15,022 nucleotides of DNA, from NCBI GenBank assembly GCA_041908845.1, contig JAYREN010000064.1, positions 1-15,022 of the forward strand, written 5' to 3'. A program made the translations under genes and the position numbers. Below the pieces are notes generated by a model. That model was not told where the DNA came from and ran no database searches. It worked only from the letters and a program-made list of their open reading frames with translations. Below, in pieces: positions 6,606 to 13,030 of the stretch. Source of the DNA: JAYREN01 sp041908845 (GTDB lineage Bacteria; Acidobacteriota; Holophagae; Holophagales; Holophagaceae). Numbering within the stretch: the first letter of the stretch is position 1; each line of letters opens with the position of its first letter.

Positions 6606-7103
6606 CTACTCGCACACCTCCGCGCGCACCAGCCGCTCCACCGGGAATCCCTGTTCGCGCGCCTTTTGCACCAGGGCCAGATAGGCGGATTCCTCCATGC
6701 GCGGCGTGCGCGCCAGGATCCACAGGTACTTCCGGTTAGGCGTGCCCACCAGTACGTGACGGTAGTCAGGATCCAGGGCCAGGACCCAGTAGTCGCCGAA
6801 GAAGGGCCAGAAGAAGGTGACTCTCAACTTGCCAGGAACGGCGGGGTCCACCACCTTGGCCCAGCCCTTGGCGAGCTTGGGGTTCCCATCCACGCCCCGG
6901 CAGCGGTTCGCCACGGCGACCTTGCCATCGGGGCGCAGGGCGTAGGTGGCCGTGGTGCAACCGCAGCCCCGCTGGAAGCGGTTGGGAAACTTGGCGATCT
7001 CGTGCCAGGTCCCCATGTAGCGGGCCAGATCTATCTGAGCCACCACCTGGGGTGGTGCCGCCTGGAGGACCGCCGTGAAGAACAAAAGAGCCATCCTGCG
7101 CAT
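6606..7103 (-). CDS. blc: bacterial lipocalin (Blc-like), exported
   Basis: A 165-residue beta-barrel protein that in characterised bacteria binds fatty acids or lysophospholipids at the cell envelope. Family signatures are GTWHEIAKFPNRFQRG (31-46, the lipocalin GxW motif), the TTATYALRPDGKVAVANRC strands, LRVTFFWPFFGDYWVL, and LDPDYRHVLVGTPNRKYLWILARTP, close to the Blc consensus. The N-terminus MRRMALLFFTAVLQAAP is a signal peptide; no lipobox Cys is present, so unlike E. coli Blc it is predicted to be soluble periplasmic and not a lipoprotein. The ATG at 7103 has GGAGG five bases upstream. It lies 44 bases downstream of the metallophosphatase on the same strand and may be the last gene of that operon. 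Confidence 0.93.
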   Translation of the reverse strand: MRRMALLFFTAVLQAAPPQVVAQIDLARYMGTWHEIAKFPNRFQRGCGCTTATYALRPDGKVAVANRCRGVDGNPKLAKGWAKVVDPAVPGKLRVTFFWPFFGDYWVLALDPDYRHVLVGTPNRKYLWILARTPRMEESAYLALVQKAREQGFPVERLVRAEVCE

Positions 7104-7147
7104 GGAGCCTCCGGTTTCTGTTGGATGCCGAATCTACCGTTCTGCGC

Positions 7148-8206
7148 TCAGGGTTCCAAGGCCTCCCGGGTTCCATCGGCCTTGCCCCGCCAGACCCGGC
7201 CCTTCTCCCAGAGCCACGCCTCGCCCGGGCCGCCATCCTTGATCCCGGCATCGATGCCGTAGACCCGGCCGCCATGGAAGACGCCGATGCGCGCCAGGGT
7301 CGTGTGGCCCACTACGAAGGCCCTGGCGCCGATGGCCTTCAGAAGGGACTGGATCTCCTCGTCGCTGGCTTGGGGCCGCCCGCCCTCCGGCAGCAGACCG
7401 CGATACCAGAGGGGACCGCCGCTGGCGAGGATGGCCGCCGCGGAGGGGGCGCCCTTGGGATCCTTCGCGAGGATGGTCCTCACCTCCGCATTCAACCGCT
7501 CGAGACTGTCGGCTCCCGCTCGGTAGTCCGGCGACAGACCTCCGTGAACGAAGAGGAAGGGCCCCAGCTTCAGCAGGGCCGGGCGGTTCCGCAGCCAGCG
7601 GCCCAGCTCCGAGTCCGGACCTATCTCCACGGAAAGGTTCGGCCAGCCTTCCCTCGGGTGCAGGTACTTGGAATTCACGTAGCGGATATCCCCGGTCAGC
7701 ACCATGGCCTCATGGTTGCCGAGCAGGACGTGGACGCGGCCTCCTGCTTTCAGGGCCGTGGCTTCGAGGCCCCGAAGGAACCAGTAGGCCTCGGTGACCT
7801 GGGGCCCGCGATCCATGACATCCCCCACCACCACCAGATGTCCCTTCCCGAAGCGCCAGCGTAGGCCTTCGTCGATGACCCGCTGGGCCTTCAAGAGCGC
7901 GAGCAGCGCATCGAAGCGGCCGTGGACATCGCTCACAGCCAGGATGCGGGGAGGAAGGTCGAAGCGCGCAGCGGGGGGCTCAGGCACCTGCGGAGATAGG
8001 CGTAGGTGCGCGGCGGCCAGACCCGGCAGGCCCAGCTCGAAGGCCCCTCGATGGGTTTCGGTTTCCGTCTTGTCTCCACGGTTTCGGTAGACCACAGCCT
8101 CCAGACCCTTCCAGAGCACCACGGGGCCATCCAGGGCCGCGACGTTCGGCGCGAAACCCAGCGCCAGTGCGCAACCCAGGATCCAGGATCGACCGACTCG
8201 CAGCAT
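7148..8206 (-). CDS. periplasmic calcineurin-like metallophosphatase (Shelphs/PPP-like)
   Basis: This is a dinuclear-metal phosphoesterase with the complete PPP-type motif series: SDVHG (92-96), GDVMDRG (128-134), GNHE (163-166), HGG (221-223) and GH (300-301). The order and spacing resemble the Shewanella-like protein phosphatases, which can be Ser/Thr or Tyr phosphatases; the substrate is unknown here. The first 25 residues (basic start, LGCALALGFAPNVAA) form a signal peptide, and residues 25-85 form an extra N-terminal region before the catalytic fold, so the enzyme is predicted to act in the periplasm. The ATG lies three bases beyond the stop of the LolD-type gene, and its GGAGG ribosome site lies inside that gene's last codons, indicating co-transcription. 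Confidence 0.9.
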   Translation of the reverse strand: MLRVGRSWILGCALALGFAPNVAALDGPVVLWKGLEAVVYRNRGDKTETETHRGAFELGLPGLAAAHLRLSPQVPEPPAARFDLPPRILAVSDVHGRFDALLALLKAQRVIDEGLRWRFGKGHLVVVGDVMDRGPQVTEAYWFLRGLEATALKAGGRVHVLLGNHEAMVLTGDIRYVNSKYLHPREGWPNLSVEIGPDSELGRWLRNRPALLKLGPFLFVHGGLSPDYRAGADSLERLNAEVRTILAKDPKGAPSAAAILASGGPLWYRGLLPEGGRPQASDEEIQSLLKAIGARAFVVGHTTLARIGVFHGGRVYGIDAGIKDGGPGEAWLWEKGRVWRGKADGTREALEP

Positions 8207-8209
8207 GGC

Positions 8210-8884
8210 TCAAACCTCCGCAGGATGGGCCGTACCCAGACGCACCGTGCGCTCGCAGCGCGCGGCCAGATCCGGGTTGTGGGTCACCATCAGGGTCGTG
8301 GGCCTCAGTTCTTCATGGAGGCGAAGCAGCACCTCGAAGACTTCTTGGGCGGTTTCGGGATCCAGGTTGCCGGTGGGCTCGTCCAGCAGCCAGAGGCTGG
8401 GTTTCCGAATGAGGGCCCGGGCCAGGCCCACTCGGGCCGCCTGACCGCCGCTGAGGGTGCCGGGAAGGCGCTCCGCCAGGTCCGCCAGCCCCACCCGGGA
8501 CAGCAGCTCCCGCGCCCAGGTCTCGTGGACCTCCGCCAGGGTTCCATCAATGCGAAGCGGCATCAGCAGGTTTTCCAGCACGGTGAACTCGGGCAGGAGA
8601 TGAGGCTGCTGGAAGGCGAGCCCCACGTGCCTGCGGCGGAAGAGCGCCAGGCCCTCGAGATCGCCCTTGGGCACGGCCTCGCCATTCACCTGGATCCGGC
8701 CTTCCTCCCAGGTGTCCAGCCCCGCGATGCAGTTGAGCAGCGTGGTCTTGCCCACCCCAGACACGCCCACCACCGCGCAGAGGCCGCCGGCCTCCACCTC
8801 CAGGCCGTAGCCGTGAAAGACGGGATGCTCAGCGCCAGGGTAGGTCTTGTGCAGGTTGGAAATGGACAGCGGCTGTCCGATCAT
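8210..8884 (-). CDS. lolD: ABC transporter ATP-binding protein, LolD type
   Basis: A 224-residue ATPase subunit with Walker A GVSGVGKT (40-47), Q-loop FQQPHLLPEFTVLEN (91-105), signature LSGGQ (144-148), Walker B LWLLDEPTGNLD (164-175) and the H-loop His in MVTHN. The Q-loop and TGNLD features are those of the LolD/MacB/FtsE group. With a LolC/LolE-type permease encoded about 770 bases upstream on the same strand, the simplest assignment is LolD, which powers release of outer-membrane lipoproteins from the inner membrane. Its start overlaps the exonuclease stop by 4 bases (ATGA), and the phosphatase start follows three bases after its stop. Assignment to another export ABC system of the same superfamily cannot be excluded. 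Confidence 0.85.
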   Translation of the reverse strand: MIGQPLSISNLHKTYPGAEHPVFHGYGLEVEAGGLCAVVGVSGVGKTTLLNCIAGLDTWEEGRIQVNGEAVPKGDLEGLALFRRRHVGLAFQQPHLLPEFTVLENLLMPLRIDGTLAEVHETWARELLSRVGLADLAERLPGTLSGGQAARVGLARALIRKPSLWLLDEPTGNLDPETAQEVFEVLLRLHEELRPTTLMVTHNPDLAARCERTVRLGTAHPAEV

Positions 8885-9468
8885 CGGGCCAGCTCCACGA
8901 GTTTCCAGTACAGCTCAAAGGTGGCCAGGGCATCGCCCAAGGCCGTGTGGCGCGTGTCCTCGGGCACCTCGATGCCGAAATGGGCAAAGAGGGCCGTGGA
9001 GCTCAGGTTCTCCAGGGGCAGCTTGCCCGCATCCCGCAAGCCCGCCGCCAGACTGTGGGTATCGATCAGGCGGTGGCTGAAGCGGGGCTCGAAGGCCCGA
9101 CCCTGGGACTTCCAGAAGGCTTCAAGAAAGTCGCGATCGAAGGCCACGTTGTGGCCAACCAGGTATATCGGCTCATTCTTGCAGGGGAAGTACTGATCCA
9201 GGAACACATCCAACACCGCCATCATCGTGGTGCCATCCATGGCCGCGCCGTGATGCTTGGCCAGATCGATGCGGTTCACTTTCATGGCGGGGCCATCTAC
9301 CACGTAGGTGTCGTGCTTCAGGAAGAGCTCCAGACTGTGGCGCACCTCGCCCGCATCCCCCAGCACGAAACCCAGGGAAAGCAGGCTGTGCCGCGCCGGA
9401 TCGAGGCCGCCCGTCTCTGTGTCCACGAAGAGGTAGGGTTGCTTCAGGGGTTCAATGGGAAGGGCCAT
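8881..9468 (-). CDS. DEDDh-family 3'-5' exonuclease
   Basis: A 195-residue RNase T / DnaQ-like nuclease. The DEDDh catalytic set is visible: Asp16 and Glu18 in FVDTETGG, Asp111 in GHNVAFDRDFL (106-115) and His174 with Asp179 in HTALGDA. Length and the single domain resemble RNase T or a free-standing DnaQ-like exonuclease, and I cannot choose between tRNA processing, DNA repair and proofreading from sequence alone. The ATG at 9468 has AAAGGA upstream. It overlaps lolD by 4 bases, so its translation is coupled to an envelope transport gene with which it has no obvious functional link. Confidence 0.9.
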   Translation of the reverse strand: MALPIEPLKQPYLFVDTETGGLDPARHSLLSLGFVLGDAGEVRHSLELFLKHDTYVVDGPAMKVNRIDLAKHHGAAMDGTTMMAVLDVFLDQYFPCKNEPIYLVGHNVAFDRDFLEAFWKSQGRAFEPRFSHRLIDTHSLAAGLRDAGKLPLENLSSTALFAHFGIEVPEDTRHTALGDALATFELYWKLVELAR

Positions 9469-9494
9469 GGGGGTGTCCTTTCATCGCTGGTATT

Positions 9495-9641
9495 AAAAAT
9501 CAGTCCACGGATGAACACGGATGGACACAGATAAAGAAAAGAGGAAAAAGGTGCTCGAGAAATCCCGGGCCAAGTCTCGGTTCAACGCGGTGAAGTTGAA
9601 CCCGACTATTCATCCGTGTGTATCCGTGTTCATCCGTGGAC
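9495..9641 (-). terminator. terminator-like hairpin after the LolC/LolE gene
   Basis: Read on the minus strand, the inverted repeat described in the next entry ends at 9503 and is followed within three bases by a run of five T residues (9499-9495), the layout of an intrinsic terminator downstream of the permease stop at 9653. The stem is much longer and more interrupted than a standard terminator. Confidence 0.45.
9503..9641. repeat. long hairpin element C (ACGGATG units)
   Basis: The outermost 20 bases of the left arm, GTCCACGGATGAACACGGAT (9503-9522), are perfectly complementary to 9622-9641, and pairing continues to 29 identities in 33. The arms are three degenerate copies of ACGGATG-type units. 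The loop region carries its own perfect 8-bp hairpin, GGTTCAAC (9579-9586) with GTTGAACC (9595-9602). The right arm starts 11 bases after the permease stop codon, and the element fills the gap to the exonuclease start. Confidence 0.75.
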
Positions 9642-9652
9642 TTCCTTTCTTT

Positions 9653-10888
9653 TCATTCCGCCCTCAGCGCATCCACGGGATTCACTTCTGCCGCGCGCCG
9701 GGCGGGGTAGCGCGAGGCGGCCCAGGCCACGAGCAGGGGGAAGACCGCCACGGCGGCGAGATCCCAGGGAGAGAGCTTGAAGGGCACGTAGGTGATGAAG
9801 TCGTAGAGGGCAGGGGGGAGCTTCACCAGTTTCCAGTGATCCAGGATCCAGCAGGTGGGCACGGCCAGCCCCATGCCCCAGGCGCTGCCCACGGCGCAGA
9901 TGCGCACGCCCTGAAGCTCGAAGATGCGCTGGATCTGGCGGGGCGTGGCGCCCAAAGCCAGCAGCACCCCCAAGTCCCGGCGCTTCTCGGTGATGAAGAG
10001 CACCAGGATGGCCACGATGTTGAAAGCCGCCAGCACCACGATGAAGGCCAGGATGAGGGCGAAGAGCAGCTTTTGGAACTGGAGGGCGGAGAAGAGGGAG
10101 CGGTTGGTGTCCCGCAGATCCGTAGCGGAGAAGGGCCCCTTGGCGCCCTCATTGAGAGCCTTCAGAGCCGAGGGTTTCACGGTCTCGATGGCCTCCACGC
10201 TGCTGGCGCGCACCTCGATGAAATCCGCCTGGTCCGTTCCCGCCATGCGCTTGGCATCCTCCAGGTGGATGAACACCCAGCGCTGATCGTATTCGCTGAT
10301 GTGGCTCTCGAAGATGCCCGCCACCCTGAACCCGGCCATCTTGGGCTGGAGCCCACCGAGGCCCAGGTCCGCCCGCATGAAGGTGATACTCACGGTGTCC
10401 CCCACCCGCAGCCCGATGTTGCGGGCGAGCTCCTTGCCCACCACCAGCTCACCCTCGCGCATCTGCTCCACAGGGCTGGGCTGGAGGCTGTCGAAGATGC
10501 TGGAGGTGCCATGGGCGGTGGCCGGGTCGATGCCCTTGACCGCCACGCCTTCTGGAGGTGCCCCAGGAATCGCCGATTTGAGGAGACCCCGTTCCAGCCG
10601 CATGGGACTCGCCGCCACCACGCCGGGAGTGGCGCGGATGATGGCCAGGGCCTTGGGGGTGTCGGGAATCTCCCCGGCAAAGAAATTCACGGTGAAATGC
10701 CCCGTGGCCGTGAAGAGGTTCGCCTGGATCTCATCCCGAAACCCGTTCATCAGCGCCTGGACAACCACCAGCACGAAGACGCCGAGGCCGATGCCCCAGC
10801 GGGCGTAACGGGTGAGGGTGCGCACGAAGGCGCCCTTCCGGCGGGTCTTCAGGTAGCGCTCGGCGACAAAGGCTTCGAAGGCTTTCAT
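9653..10888 (-). CDS. lolC: lipoprotein-releasing ABC transporter permease LolC/LolE family
   Basis: This is an inner-membrane permease of 411 residues with the LolC/LolE layout. It has a short cytoplasmic start with the family motif FVAERYLKTRRKGAF, membrane segment 1 (about 30-48), a large periplasmic domain (about 50-270), then three membrane segments near 274-298, 330-349 and 376-393. The conserved cytoplasmic EKRRDLGVLLALGAT (301-315) and the C-terminal PARRAAEVNPVDALR are diagnostic of the LolCE/MacB-type FtsX family. It extracts mature lipoproteins from the inner membrane for hand-over to LolA. One permease is present instead of a LolC-LolE pair, so it may act as a homodimer (LolF-like) or have a partner elsewhere. 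The ATG at 10888 is preceded by TGAGG at longer than ideal spacing. Confidence 0.88.
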   Translation of the reverse strand: MKAFEAFVAERYLKTRRKGAFVRTLTRYARWGIGLGVFVLVVVQALMNGFRDEIQANLFTATGHFTVNFFAGEIPDTPKALAIIRATPGVVAASPMRLERGLLKSAIPGAPPEGVAVKGIDPATAHGTSSIFDSLQPSPVEQMREGELVVGKELARNIGLRVGDTVSITFMRADLGLGGLQPKMAGFRVAGIFESHISEYDQRWVFIHLEDAKRMAGTDQADFIEVRASSVEAIETVKPSALKALNEGAKGPFSATDLRDTNRSLFSALQFQKLLFALILAFIVVLAAFNIVAILVLFITEKRRDLGVLLALGATPRQIQRIFELQGVRICAVGSAWGMGLAVPTCWILDHWKLVKLPPALYDFITYVPFKLSPWDLAAVAVFPLLVAWAASRYPARRAAEVNPVDALRAE

Positions 10889-10929
10889 GCCTCTAGGTTA
10901 GCCTCAGCCCGAGGCCTGCGAATGACTCT

Positions 10930-11062
10930 GCGGAAAGAACTGACGAACCACAGAGATCACAGAAAAAGAAAGAGGGCACAGAGGAAAACAGGGAACCGAC
11001 CCTCGCGTCACCCTCTGCGTTCTCTCATTATTCTCTGTGGCCTCTGTGGTTACGCTTTCCGC
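10930..11062. repeat. long hairpin element D (CACAGAG units)
   Basis: The core left arm (10946-10984) starts AACCACAGAGATCACAGA, and the reverse complement of the right arm (11011-11051) starts AACCACAGAGGCCACAGA. The first ten bases are identical and similarity continues through purine-rich CACAGAG/AGAGGG units. An outer shared block, GCGGAAAG (10930-10937) against 11055-11062, extends the symmetry. The loop contains a short AGGG/CCCT stem. ACG flanks the core on both sides directly, which might be a target duplication but is only 3 bases. It fills the gap between the 98-residue membrane protein and the permease gene. Confidence 0.65.
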
Positions 11063-11089
11063 GAAATACGCCCGGGCCCCTGTTCCAGA

Positions 11090-11386
11090 TCAGCGTTCCC
11101 GCTCGTGCTCATGAAGGAACCGCACAAGCAGGCGATCCACCAGTTCCCAGATTTCCAGGAGAGCGGCGATGGCCATGACCACGGCGATCCCAAGGAGCAG
11201 GCCCCGACCCCAAGGGGTGGTGAGGAACTGGGCCACCCGAGGCCATTCCCAGAGGAAAGCCGGTGGACGAACGCGATTGGTGGCCGCCATGGAGACCAGG
11301 AGCATCCCGCCCCACAGCAGATAGAAGAATCGCAGGATCCTGAAGAGGACATCCCAGGCGAAGGATCGGGGGGGGCGCGGAGCCAT
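11090..11386 (-). CDS. small two-helix membrane protein of unknown function
   Basis: Not recognised. The 98-residue product has a short basic N-terminus (MAPRPPRSFAWD), a hydrophobic segment about 14-35 (VLFRILRFFYLLWGGMLLVSMA), described here by its edges, a loop with RPPAFLWEWPRVAQF, a second hydrophobic segment about 63-82 (LLLGIAVVMAIAALLEIWEL) and a charged tail HEHERER. It is predicted to be an inner-membrane protein with both ends in the cytoplasm. The ribosome site is weak. It is divergent from the UbiD gene (67 bases between starts) and lies upstream of the permease on the same strand, separated by hairpin element D. The membrane pattern and lack of a better overlapping frame support it being real. 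Confidence 0.6.
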   Translation of the reverse strand: MAPRPPRSFAWDVLFRILRFFYLLWGGMLLVSMAATNRVRPPAFLWEWPRVAQFLTTPWGRGLLLGIAVVMAIAALLEIWELVDRLLVRFLHEHERER

Positions 11387-11453
11387 GGGACAAGCCTACC
11401 CCACCCCACGCTCAGTCCCCTAGCGAGTAGGATCAGGGTTCCGGGGGAACACC

Positions 11454-12920
11454 ATGGGCCGTGACTTCCAGACCTTTCTCAAGCAGCTTGAGGCCGCGGG
11501 CGAACTGCGGCGCGTGAGCGTGGAGGTCGACCCCATGCTGGAAATGGGCGCCATCGCGGATCGAGTATCCAAGCACCCCGGAGGCGGCAAGGGCCTCATC
11601 TTCGAAAACCCCAAAGGGCACACCCTGCCTGTGGCCATGAATGTCTTCGGCAGCCTCAAGCGCATGGAAATGGCCCTGGGGGTGGACCGCGAACCCCGCG
11701 GCCTCGACGCCATCGGCGACCGCATCGAGAAACTCATCGCCGAGGCCATGCCCAAGCCTGGCAGCGGGCTTTTGGACAAGCTGGCCAAGCTGCCCATGCT
11801 GGCGGAAGTCTCCGCCTGGATGCCCAAGACCGTGCGCAAAGGCATCTGTCAGGAGATCGTGCTGAAGGGCGACGAGGTAAAGCTCTCCGATCTGCCCGTG
11901 CTCACCACCTGGCCCGAGGACGGCGGTCCCTTCATCACCCTAGGCATGAGCCATGTGCGGTACAAGGACGGTCGGCGCAACATGGGCCTCTATCGGCTGC
12001 AGGTCTACGATGACCGCACTTTGGGCTTTCACACGCAGTTGCACCACGATGGCGCGCGCGCCCGGCACGGCTACGCCAACGGCGAGCGGATGCCCGTGGC
12101 GGTGGCCTTTGGCGGCGATCCGGCCCTGACCTATGCGGCCACGGCGCCCCTGCCACCCTTCCTCTCGGAGGTGATGTTTACGGGCTTCCTACGAGGCGAA
12201 GGCCTGGAGATGGTGAAGTGCGTGACGAACGATCTCGAGGTGCCCGCCGATTCCGAGCTGGTGATCGAGGGCTGGGTGGATCCCGCCGAGACCCGCCGGG
12301 AAGGCCCCTTCGGAGATCACACGGGCTACTACTCCCTGGCGGACGACTACCCGGTGCTGCACGTGGAAGCCATCACCATGCGGAAGAACCCCGTCTTCCC
12401 CGCCACCATCGTGGGCCGCCCACCCCAGGAGGACGCCTACCTGGGCCTGGCCACGGAGCGGATCTTCTTGCCCCTGCTGCGACTCGTGCTGCCGGAGATC
12501 CGGGACATGCACCTGCCCGCCGCCGGCGCCTTCCACAACCTGGTGATCCTGTCGGTGAAGAAGGAGTACCCCGGCCATCCCCAGAAGGTGATGAACGCCA
12601 TCTGGGGCACGGGCCAGATCATGTTCACCAAGGGCATCGTGGTGGTGGACGAGGACATCGACCCCCACGACCTGCAGGAGGTGCTCTTCCGCCTCACCTC
12701 CAACGTGGATCCCCGGCGCGACATGCTCTTCACCGAAGGGCCCCTGGACGCCCTGGACCACAGCGCCGAGCGCTTCGCCTACGGCAGCAAGGTCGGCATT
12801 GATGCCACCCGGAAGAACAAGCCCTTCGACGGCTTCACGCGGGAATGGCCCCGGGATCTGGTGTTTCCCGAGGCCATTCTGGAGCGCATCAGTGGGCGAT
12901 GGAGCGATTACGGTATTTAA
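11454..12920 (+). CDS. ubiD: UbiD-family prenylated-FMN decarboxylase
   Basis: An enzyme of 488 residues that removes the carboxylate of an aromatic precursor in quinone synthesis (4-hydroxy-3-polyprenylbenzoate in the ubiquinone route; the equivalent naphthoate step in the futalosine menaquinone route). It uses prenylated FMN made by UbiX. Family segments include the N-terminal DFQTFLKQLEAAGELRRV, LSDLPVLTTWPEDGGPFIT (145-163), RNMGLYRLQVYDDRTLGFHTQ split by the metal/prFMN-contacting N176 and R181, HHDGARARHG (197-206), REGPFGDHTGYYS (282-294) with the conserved acidic active-site residues, and GRPPQEDAYLG (321-331). Length matches E. coli UbiD. The ATG has GGGGGAA five bases upstream. No ubiX is visible nearby. 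Which quinone it serves is not decidable here; menaquinone is likelier for an anaerobic or facultative lineage. Confidence 0.92.
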   Translation: MGRDFQTFLKQLEAAGELRRVSVEVDPMLEMGAIADRVSKHPGGGKGLIFENPKGHTLPVAMNVFGSLKRMEMALGVDREPRGLDAIGDRIEKLIAEAMPKPGSGLLDKLAKLPMLAEVSAWMPKTVRKGICQEIVLKGDEVKLSDLPVLTTWPEDGGPFITLGMSHVRYKDGRRNMGLYRLQVYDDRTLGFHTQLHHDGARARHGYANGERMPVAVAFGGDPALTYAATAPLPPFLSEVMFTGFLRGEGLEMVKCVTNDLEVPADSELVIEGWVDPAETRREGPFGDHTGYYSLADDYPVLHVEAITMRKNPVFPATIVGRPPQEDAYLGLATERIFLPLLRLVLPEIRDMHLPAAGAFHNLVILSVKKEYPGHPQKVMNAIWGTGQIMFTKGIVVVDEDIDPHDLQEVLFRLTSNVDPRRDMLFTEGPLDALDHSAERFAYGSKVGIDATRKNKPFDGFTREWPRDLVFPEAILERISGRWSDYGI

Positions 12921-12976
12921 AAAAACCGCGAAAGGCGCGAAATTCACGAAAAGGGAATTGAGGGCCTTGCAATTCC
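12919..12976 (-). terminator. terminator-like T-run and apical stem at the ubiD/OMP convergence
   Basis: On the minus strand the inner arm of element E is followed by a run of seven T residues (12925-12919) directly against the ubiD stop codon. Together with the perfect apical stem GGAATTG/CAATTCC (12954-12960 and 12970-12976) this resembles an intrinsic terminator for the outer-membrane protein gene that ends at 13031. Confidence 0.5.
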
Positions 12977-13021
12977 TGCCCCTTTCGCGCACCCAAAGCG
13001 CGTTTCGTGATTTTCGCGTTT
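12924..13021. repeat. long hairpin element E (CGCGAAA units)
   Basis: The left arm (12924-12960) is made of CGCGAAAGG, CGCGAAATTCACGAAAAG and GGGAATTG. The reverse complement of the right arm (12970-13021) contains CGCGAAAATCACGAAACG, then CGCGAAAGGGG, then GGAATTG. The same units therefore occur in both arms but in a different order, with a perfect 7-bp stem GGAATTG/CAATTCC and a 9-base loop at the apex. It fills the 110 bases between the convergent stops of ubiD and the outer-membrane protein gene. Confidence 0.65.
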
Positions 13022-13030
13022 GAGAATCTT

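Noticed and set aside
9521..11464. Very long plus-strand open frame (647 codons) opposite the Lol permease and through two hairpin elements
   Set aside because: Runs through the inverted repeats and a second antisense gene, with low-complexity His/Gly/Glu-rich translation and no family motif; the minus-strand permease explains the region.
4075..13021. CRISPR array or copies of one insertion sequence or MITE as an explanation for the intergenic repeats
   Set aside because: The repeats are inverted, not regularly spaced direct repeats with unique spacers, and the five elements do not share arm sequence; no transposase or cas gene is visible.
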